The notes below the pieces were generated by a model. It searched no databases, had not been told where the DNA came from, and was given only the letters and a program-made list of their open reading frames with translations. The position numbers were made by a program, and so were the translations under genes. A DNA stretch of 64,000 nucleotides from Oenanthe sinensis (taxonomy: Eukaryota; Streptophyta; Magnoliopsida; Apiales; Apiaceae): the NCBI GenBank assembly GCA_028671895.1, contig JAPMAC010000221.1:744001-808000 (forward strand), written 5' to 3'. Shown here in pieces: positions 57,208-64,000 of this stretch; the stretch's first letter is position 1; the number at the start of each line of letters is the position of its first letter.

Positions 57208-58404
57208 TGTTAGGTCCAAATGTGTTGTAGAGGGGGGTGAATACAACATTTCAAATTAATGAAGCAATAAATACTATGTAATAAATGAACACAATGATTC
57301 AAGGAATATATATCTTATATATAACTTGAAAGGGTTGCTACAACATTCATTACAATAGTACAACAGAAGTAAAGAGGGTAGTAAATGATACTAAGCTCTA
57401 TGAATATACTTTCTCTCTATTACAAGTGTTTCTCTCGAATATTGCTCTCTTGATAAGTTACACAAGTACTTCTATTTATACTACTTTGTAATCTATGACT
57501 TGTAGTCTTCAAAAGATAAGATATATGTGGCCCACTGTTGTCCACGAGAATCTTATCTTGTCTTGAAAGCTTGGAAATCTGCCACCAGGATGATGCCATG
57601 TGTCATGTTGAAACTGTCCTCTATGTAGAATTTCTACATAGGAAATTCTACTTGAATCTATCTCGAACTTTAAGTAGAATTTCTACATAGGAATTTCTAC
57701 TTGGCTATCTCGAACTTTTAAGTAGAATTTCTACATAGGAAATTCGAGATAGCTTCCTGAGTTGAGTACTTAGAAAATATTTTCACCTCCAGAATTTCTA
57801 CTTGGCTCTAAGTAGAAACTTATCTAGAATTTCTAGATAGGAATTTCTACATAGGTTCCCTTGTAAGTACTTAGAGAAATTCTGGGCTTCAACTTGAAAC
57901 TTCAATGCAACATCTTGAACTTGTGATTTCTTCATATCTTCTATTTTCTTCAACAAGCTCTTGAACATGGATCTCTGCTACTGATAAAAACTTGCTATCA
58001 ATGTCCTGACACTTGATGCAATGGTCTGGTTCATAAGTGACTAGTCTTGATAGGTTTCTTGCTTCTGAATAGATTACCATGTTCAATTAGAGATGTGTCT
58101 TTCCAACAATTGCTTTCCTTCTTCTTCACTTGAAATCAATTAGTCTTATTGATACTGATAGTTATGATCTTGATTCATTGAGTTACAAATCACTGGGGCA
58201 TGAACAACTTTGACTTGAACTTCTTCCAATGATTTCTTCTTTGTTAGATCATATTTAACATGTTGAATTGTATCAATTACTTTGTCTTCATTTGTATTGA
58301 TTTCTTTGTGACTTCTCGTTCTTGATTGTCTTCGGGTTAAGTATCTTTTCTTTAGTTGAGTTACATAAGTTATAGTGTTACAAGTTTAGACACTCTGCCT
58401 TTCA
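57208..58404 (-). repeat. 5' LTR of the SIRE-type element (shared with a truncated second unit)
   Basis: 1,197 bp, same ends and length as 43,690-44,886. It is followed on the right not by flanking DNA but by a polypurine tract and 171 bp of internal sequence. Confidence 0.95.
57473..57480 (-). promoter_or_regulatory. Predicted TATA box of the SIRE-type 5' LTR
   Basis: The minus strand reads TATAAATA; the partner LTR has it at 43,955-43,962. Prediction only. Confidence 0.45.
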
Positions 58405-58575
58405 ATCTCCCCCTATTTGATTGTCTAACAATGACATTCAAATTAAAGAAGGATAACTCAACTAAATAATGAGACGAGAAAAGATAAGTAACATTAATGT
58501 CTTGTACATTTTACAATTGAATGAAAATCTTGAAAACAATACAAAGAACTTTTTAAAGTAAACATAAGCTAGAAA
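58405..58575 (-). repeat. 3' internal fragment of a second SIRE-type unit
   Basis: Matches 44,887-45,057 base for base as far as read, polypurine tract included, then stops at 58,575. The next bases (cataag) lead into the microsatellite. Confidence 0.93.
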
Positions 58576-58578
58576 CAT

Positions 58579-58580
<2 letters not shown>

Positions 58581-58618
<38 letters not shown>

Positions 58619-58691
58619 CGTAGTAGTCGTAGTAGTGGTGGTAGTGGTAGTAGTAGTAGTGGTAGTAGTGGTAGTAGTGGTAGTAGTAGTG

Positions 58692-58734
<43 letters not shown>
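58581..58734 (+). repeat. (GTA)n microsatellite, about 51 units, imperfect
   Basis: A run of gta/tag triplets with interspersed cgt and ggt variants in the middle part and a pure run at each end. It starts six bases after the truncated SIRE fragment. Confidence 0.97.
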
Positions 58735-59625
58735 ACATTAAAAGAATCTTATTAATATTAATATTAATAAAATATCTATTTTTATAAGGGATACTTACCA
58801 GATGTGACATTCCTGAGCGGTTAAGTAGTAGACATTAAAGTGTTATAGCATGTTAATGACTTGAATTCGATTCTAGTCTACACCAATCACCTATCTTTTT
58901 AATATTAGAGAACACTTTAAACTTTTCAATATTACTTTATTAATATTAAAATATTAAATATTAAAGAACACTTTACAGTAAAATATATTAGAGAATACTT
59001 TAAAAAAATTAGTTATTAATATTACAATATTAAATATTAAAGAACACTTTACAGTGAAATATATTATAGAACACTTTAAAAAAAATTAGCATCTTAATAT
59101 TCTTTAATATTATAATATTAATATCCTAATATTATAATATTAGTGTTAGTTAATGTTATTAGAAAAAATACTACATTAAACGAACACATAAAAGAATCTT
59201 ATTAATATTAATAAGATAACTAGTAGAACATATTAAAGAATCTTATTAATATTATTAGAAGAAATATATGGAATAAATTATATAGAATAAATATATAGAA
59301 GAAATTATATAGAAGAAATATATGGAATAAATTAAATAGAAGATTTCACATAACGAAAAAATTAAATGGAAGATATCAACGCATATATGACAACTTAAAT
59401 TTGAAAAATATACATAATCTTTACATACATGGTAATATTATGTATACCATGTGTCTTTAATGTACATATATACTGTATTTTCATAATTTCTATACTATCC
59501 TTTGTAGTATAAAAATTATTATAAATTAAAGATATGCATTAAATCTTAACTATTGGATTAAAAATAAATTAATGGTAGATGAGAGGGGTCTCTCGGCCTC
59601 TTATAGGGGTCTCCCTCGATCCTGC

Positions 59626-59628
<3 letters not shown>
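58735..59628. other. AT-rich intergenic DNA with short tandem repeats
   Basis: No gene seen. Two 76-bp tandem copies lie at 58,939-59,012 and 59,015-59,089 (agaacactttacagt core), and agaatcttattaatatta words recur near 58,742, 59,193 and 59,230. A GC-richer patch at 59,585-59,625 (ggggtctc words) may be the end of an unrecognised transposon. Confidence 0.6.

Positions 59629-59680
<52 letters not shown>
59629..59680 (+). repeat. (TA)26 microsatellite
   Basis: 52 bp of uninterrupted ta dinucleotides. Confidence 0.97.
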
Positions 59681-59685
<5 letters not shown>

Positions 59686-60248
59686 GGAATTCGATCACTA
59701 ATTACAGTTGAATAACTTTTAATATTTAGTCAACACATCTTTGACCGTTCATTTATTCAATCTAATGAATGCGATTAATTTTATTCTAAAAACCATAATA
59801 ATATAGGGTATGGCTAATATATTTTTTAAATCCAAAAATATCCTTTTAAAATTTATGCTATATTATATTTTATAGTTGATAATACTCTGAATTCCAATTT
59901 GTTTCAAGTTGAGTTAGTATATTATATTTTGAATGGTTTGCTCCACAAACTCAACCCCATGATCATGGGTTTCTCATCACCATAAGCAACAAGTCATTGT
60001 CCATGTTATTCAAACCAACCACCACAAGTTTTTGCTGCTTCAATAATTCTCTCATCTCCATCTCTTAGTAATGTTGGTTTTGATTTCATTGTTCAAGTTA
60101 TTCAGAACCACCACAAGAAATGTTGGTTTTAATTTCATTTTGATGTTCATGATATAATTTAAAATGTGAATTTCGACGCAAAATGTTGGTTTTGATTTTA
60201 TTTTGGAGACAGTAAAAATACACTCAAATTAAAGCAGAACTCCATTGC
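59681..60248. other. Intergenic, no gene seen
   Basis: AT-rich. The word aatgttggttttgatttcat or close variants occurs near 60,071, 60,119 and 60,181, a weak direct repeat of unknown origin. Confidence 0.5.
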
Positions 60249-60801
60249 ACTTATGCTATATAATATAGCGTAAGTAATGAATTAAAAAAATATATGGCAA
60301 ATAAAATTTCAGCAATTATAAGGCTACTTGACTTAGTTTTTTTTTGTATATTATTTACTCTATATTATATAGTGTAAGTAATGTATTAAAAAAACTAAGG
60401 CAAATAAATTTAGACAATGTGAAGAATATTTGACTTGATATTTTTAAAATTACATTACTTCCTCTGTATTATATAGCGTAAGTAATGCATCAAAACAAAC
60501 TAAGTCAAATAAGCAAGGACAATGTGAAAACTATTTGACTTAGTTTTGTTTTTAGGTACATTACTTGCTCTATATAACATAGAGTAAGTAATTAGGGCAA
60601 AAAAATAACTAAAGAAAAATTTTATGATTGTACGATATATAATACAACGCAAGTTTTTCTCCGCTTACGCTGTATAGTATAGCATAAACTTTTAAATCTC
60701 TACACATTTTGCACATGTTGTTTAATGACTTTTTAAGTAATAAAAAACATTATAACTTATGCTACATTATATTGTGTATACGTTATTTAATACAGCGTAT
60801 A
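60249..60801. repeat. Array of about six hairpin-forming units, roughly 100 bp apart
   Basis: Near-palindromes around gctatataatatagc, mostly flanked by ttac or gtaa, are centred in 60,249-60,276, 60,355-60,381, 60,454-60,486, 60,560-60,592, 60,664-60,690 and 60,754-60,782, with a further half unit to 60,801. The DNA between the first four (ctaagtcaaataa words) is also repeated, so this is a diverged tandem array. Confidence 0.75.
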
Positions 60802-61751
60802 CTTTTTTTTATTTCTAATCTCAAGATTTTAAATTTCAATGGTAATAGATGAGTTGATCTGTTAATGCACTATTAACTGTAGCCGTAAAATCGGTCCATA
60901 TAGAAAATTTGAATTTGTGTTATGAAAGTAGAATTACATTTAATTGATAGGTTTATATCTTGAGTTTAAAATAAAACTCTACTTAATATAAATATATATA
61001 ACTTGCATTCAGTGTGGGTGATGTATAAATTTATTTTTTAATATTAATTTATGTGATTTAATATTTTTTTAATAGTAACAATAGTTTTATTTGATATTGT
61101 GTAAAAATATTTTTATATTTATTTATATTTGTGTTTGAGAATGATAACTTTTATATATTTATGTAGAGAAGCATTTTAATTAGAAGAATGATGTTTAAAG
61201 ATTAATCTATATACCGAGTAAGCGAAAACCAAAATTTTCATATATTTCAGATACAATAATATACTAACTTATATCTTGTGTGATGTACGGATTGAATTGT
61301 TTTAATATTTTCATTATATAATTTAAATATATGTTTATTTTTATAATAATAATTTAAATTTTATTTAATCTTATATGTATATATATTTTATATATTTTTT
61401 CATATAATTTATTTGTATTTTAATATGATAATGTTTATGCGTTTTGCTCAGAGATGTATTTTATTAAAGAGATTAATGTGAAATGTATTTTAGTTCGGAG
61501 ATTAGTTTTAAAAAATTTGGCCTAATAATAATGATCCTGCCCAAATTAACGTGAGATATATTTTAATTAGAAGATTAATGTTTTAAAATTAGGTCCAATA
61601 ATAATTATCCGGCCCAAATATCGACCAAAAACCACCAAAATTTTAATTTTTCGGTTTTAATAATATAGTATAGATTATAATTGAGGGCTAAATTTTATTC
61701 TTAACAAAATTATATATAAAAAACATGTAAATACTTTTATAAAGCCAAACG
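60802..61751. other. Intergenic, no gene seen
   Basis: Very AT-rich. Diverged direct repeats with gagat.tattttaattagaagattaatg words at about 61,165, 61,452 and 61,552, and two cctaataataatgatcc-like words at about 61,520 and 61,600. Probably old transposon debris; family not recognised. Confidence 0.45.
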
Positions 61752-61786
61752 GTCCTCGACCCCGTTATGTACAACGGGTCGAGGAC
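61752..61786. other. GC-rich inverted repeat (hairpin)
   Basis: gtcctcgaccccgtt (61,752-61,766), a six-base loop, then aacgggtcgaggac (61,773-61,786): a 14-pair stem with one bulged C in very AT-rich surroundings. Confidence 0.85.
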
Positions 61787-61843
61787 GAACAAAATGAAAG
61801 CAAAAGAATAGTACAAGAAGAGAGCATATATCACTTAAAAGAC

Positions 61844-61956
61844 ATCAATTTTTACAGAATATTAAATCAACTGTGCTCCAAAATATTCTAGTACCACAGA
61901 TCAATTTTTACATAATATCAAATGAACTTTGTGTTCCAAAATATTCTAGTCACAAA
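61844..61956. repeat. Two tandem copies of a 56-bp unit
   Basis: atcaatttttaca starts at 61,844 and 61,900; both copies contain ccaaaatattctagt. They are about 80% alike by eye. Confidence 0.8.
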
Positions 61957-62465
61957 ATGGTAAGCTTGGACAAAAAATAAATAAATTATATACAAGTATA
62001 TAGCTATTGCCTATTAGGTTTTGTTTACTACATTAGCAAGTATTGTTTAAAATTATATGAAATTAGTTTGGATATATTAAAATTTAAGATTTTGATAAAA
62101 TAAAATATCCATTTTAAGTTTTGTGAACTTTCAAACCAGAGTTGGAGAATATGAAACACTTGAAGTTGACATGATGATGAAGTTTGGGAGCTTCTTACTT
62201 TGTAATAGTACATCATATGGGGAAAAAAATGTAGAACTATGACCAATCTTGTTTTTTTCAAAATGAAATATTTAAAATCAAGTTTCAAAAATTTGACATC
62301 AATTACAACATAAACTGTTTTACAACCAACAAAAATGCTTCTGATCAAAAAGATGATTTAAAAATATAGTTAATATTGTTTTTAAAAAAAAATTGATATG
62401 ATTTTAAAAATATATATTATATATCTACTTATATTTACCCAAAAACAGCTATATCCTGTCATTAC
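61957..62465 (-). other. Downstream region / probable 3' UTR of the host gene
   Basis: AT-rich sequence just downstream (minus strand) of the stop at 62,466. It should include the 3' UTR; no definite polyadenylation site can be assigned. The open frame at 62,028-62,348 has no recognisable domain. Confidence 0.4.
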
Positions 62466-63640
62466 CTAAATGTGACTACTACATATAGCTTCGTTTGCAA
62501 GCCGAACCAAACGAGTGAATTCTTCTATATCTTGAAAGCTAGAGTCCAAGACTCTTTTTACAGCAGTGGCACCCCCGCTAGCTTTGTCACCTTCAAATGT
62601 TATATGGGACTTTTTGGAAGCCTCCATTGCCATGCTCATATCATTTGTCTGTAAAACAATTTATGATAGAATATTATCTACTTGCTTCATTCCCATATAT
62701 AAGAAAAACATGGTGTAACGTGTAGTTTTTCTGGGGGAAGTCTATTATGTATGCTATCCTCGACAAATAATTACAGAAAATTCAAATACAATGAATAAAT
62801 CATATGGTATTACAATATGTTTTAAATTTGATTATTGGACAATTAAAAGTAATATTGTTAGTGAGTAAAAAGGGTCTTTTGTGCTTTCATTTTTATTCTT
62901 CAGGGAGAGTATTTTAAGAAAAGTTTGAATAGTTAGTTATCAGTTTTTTGTGGAAAATATTCCAACAGTTAAAAAAGCTAGAGGTAGAACACACATACCA
63001 ATGCACAAAGCCAAGAAACCATGCAATCTGAACATGTAATATCGAGACAATTAACTTACAAACTGGAGCAGCCGAATAATAGAGGGACGATTTTGGTCAA
63101 TAGGAACATGGTTTGCCGCATTAGAAGTCACGCCCCTTAATAAAGCAGTCTTATCCACAGTTACTTGATTGTACAAATTATCCACGTCAGATGCCGACGA
63201 TGATGGAGATTCACCTACCACATGATTAAATAGAAAGCAAAAAAAAAAAAAAAATCAATAGGTGGCATATAGTCTAGCAAATATTCCCATTAATAAGAAA
63301 CACAAAAACTTCCAATAACTTTTTTTATATAAAAGCTACTTAAAATGAGTTCAGTCAATTGAACTTTCATTAACTATAAGGCTTTAACTGAGAGAGATGT
63401 GAAATAAACCGCAGAAGCTAGTCTTTTTATGCAACAGGTATGTATGTCATGCATACCATAATTTGAATCTTCATTATACCTTGAGGAAGCATTTGAAGAC
63501 TTGCTTGCAAGTCGGATCGATCTTTGTCAGCCATGTAACTTTTGCAATGAAGTGACCTCAGGTATGCTACCTCTGTGCATTTATAGGCCAAAGCAGCAGC
63601 ATACATTTCATCATGTTTCCCAAAATCTTGGGCACAAGTC
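62466..63640 (-). CDS. C-terminal exons of a protein resembling plant CW-type zinc-finger proteins
   Basis: Three minus-strand exons: 63,480-63,640 (161 bp), 63,060-63,214 (155 bp) and 62,466-62,648 (183 bp with TAG). All introns are AG...GT bounded and phases fit exactly (53, 51 and 60 whole codons plus one split Gly codon). Exon 1 has AAALAYKCTEVAYLR and LQASLQMLPQ. Exon 2 has ESPSSSASDVDNL and NRPSIIRLLQF. Exon 3 has MAMEASKKS and LDSSFQDIEEFTRLVRLANE. From memory of the family, this succession of motifs is the conserved C-terminus of large plant proteins with a histone-methyl-reading CW domain; that domain would lie upstream, outside the window. The motif match is strong, the family name is recalled rather than searched. 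It is the only host gene seen. The next exon upstream was not found in 63,641-64,000. Confidence 0.72.
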
Positions 63641-64000
63641 CTGCAAGTACTATCAGGTTGAGGATACATGGAAATGAAGTATACAATAATATGATAATAT
63701 AAGGGAGATCGCTACAAGTAGAATACACGAAGACATTCTTAGAAAATGGTATAACATAGTGCCATGGGTATATCATACATGCCATCTAAAATTACAAATT
63801 TCAACAATATTTAATTTCTTCAAACATGACACAACATTAAATTATACAATGCTCCGTCCGGACTACATTTAGTTTCCCACATCAAACATTTACAACCCCA
63901 TGTGCAGTTTCCCAACAAACACTGCGGTAAGGTTTTAAAGTTACAAATGAAATCCAAACTTCTGTTCGCCACTTAATTGTTAATAGTATGTATAAACAAT
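63641..64000 (-). other. Probable intron of the host gene
   Basis: Sequence upstream of the exon acceptor at 63,641-63,642 (minus-strand ag). No exon with matching phase was recognised up to the window end. Confidence 0.5.

Larger units (their letters stand above)
43690..58575 (-). mobile_element. Young SIRE-type Ty1/Copia element with extra ORF and partial tandem second copy
   Basis: Plus-strand order: LTR (43,690-44,886), PPT, extra ORF, repeat-rich spacer, pol, gag, leader, PBS, LTR (57,208-58,404), then 171 bp of a second internal 3' end (58,405-58,575) that duplicates 44,887-45,057 including the PPT. The LTRs have equal length and one difference was seen (44,466 region against 57,984 region). 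Beyond 58,575 a (GTA)n microsatellite begins. The left flank before the Angela insertion was the truncated Tekay fragment. No target duplication is visible because the right end is a truncated second unit. Confidence 0.92.

Noticed and set aside
58553..58810. Minus-strand frame with a long poly-threonine run
   Set aside because: It is the (GTA)n microsatellite read in one frame; not a gene.
62028..62348. 106-codon minus-strand frame downstream of the host gene
   Set aside because: Low-complexity AT-rich translation without domain; overlaps the expected 3' UTR.

Overview
The window is plant nuclear DNA, most likely from a eudicot; an asterid is possible but not proven. It is AT-rich and about 90% of it is nested LTR retrotransposons. 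One host gene end, with introns, lies at the far right (62,466-63,640, minus strand). All reverse transcriptases are plant Ty1/Copia (SIRE and Angela types) or Ty3/Gypsy chromovirus (Tekay type). Where a primer binding site is visible it matches initiator tRNA-Met (TGGTATCAGAGC or a one-base variant).

Layout, left to right. 1-3,698: plus-strand SIRE-like Copia, decayed, cut in its reverse transcriptase (RT) by the next element. 3,699-8,003: 5' part of an Angela-like Copia (LTR, PBS, leader, gag), ending inside its zinc knuckle. 8,004 to about 15,576: decayed minus-strand chromovirus (RNase H, RT, PR, gag, PBS, LTR) with a plus-strand Copia solo LTR at 8,813-10,502. 15,894-18,297: strongly decayed minus-strand SIRE remnant (integrase to RNase H). 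18,298-34,925: young minus-strand Tekay chromovirus with 4.46-kb LTRs, followed by about 2 kb of a second internal region that shares the middle LTR (a partial tandem). 34,928-43,686: minus-strand Angela-like element with two 1,543-bp LTRs that look identical and a perfect 5-bp target duplication, but ruined coding capacity. 43,690-58,575: young minus-strand SIRE-type element with 1,197-bp LTRs and an intact 1,254-codon ORF in the env position, again followed by a shared-LTR fragment of a second copy. 58,581-58,734: (GTA)n microsatellite. 58,735-62,465: AT-rich intergenic DNA with hairpin and tandem repeats. 62,466-63,640: last three exons of a gene resembling plant CW-type zinc-finger proteins.

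History read from the nesting: an old SIRE remnant was hit by the Tekay element; Tekay became tandem by LTR-LTR exchange; the SIRE element now abuts the truncated second Tekay copy; Angela then inserted exactly across that Tekay/SIRE boundary. Every element with near-identical LTRs carries stops or frameshifts in gag or pol. The recent activity therefore either depended on proteins from other copies or was followed by quick inactivation. The most unusual items are the 1,254-codon ORF, the extra pre-gag ORF of the Tekay element with a SUMO-interaction-like motif, the 48-bp repeat period shared by SIRE LTR and spacer, and the two partial tandems.
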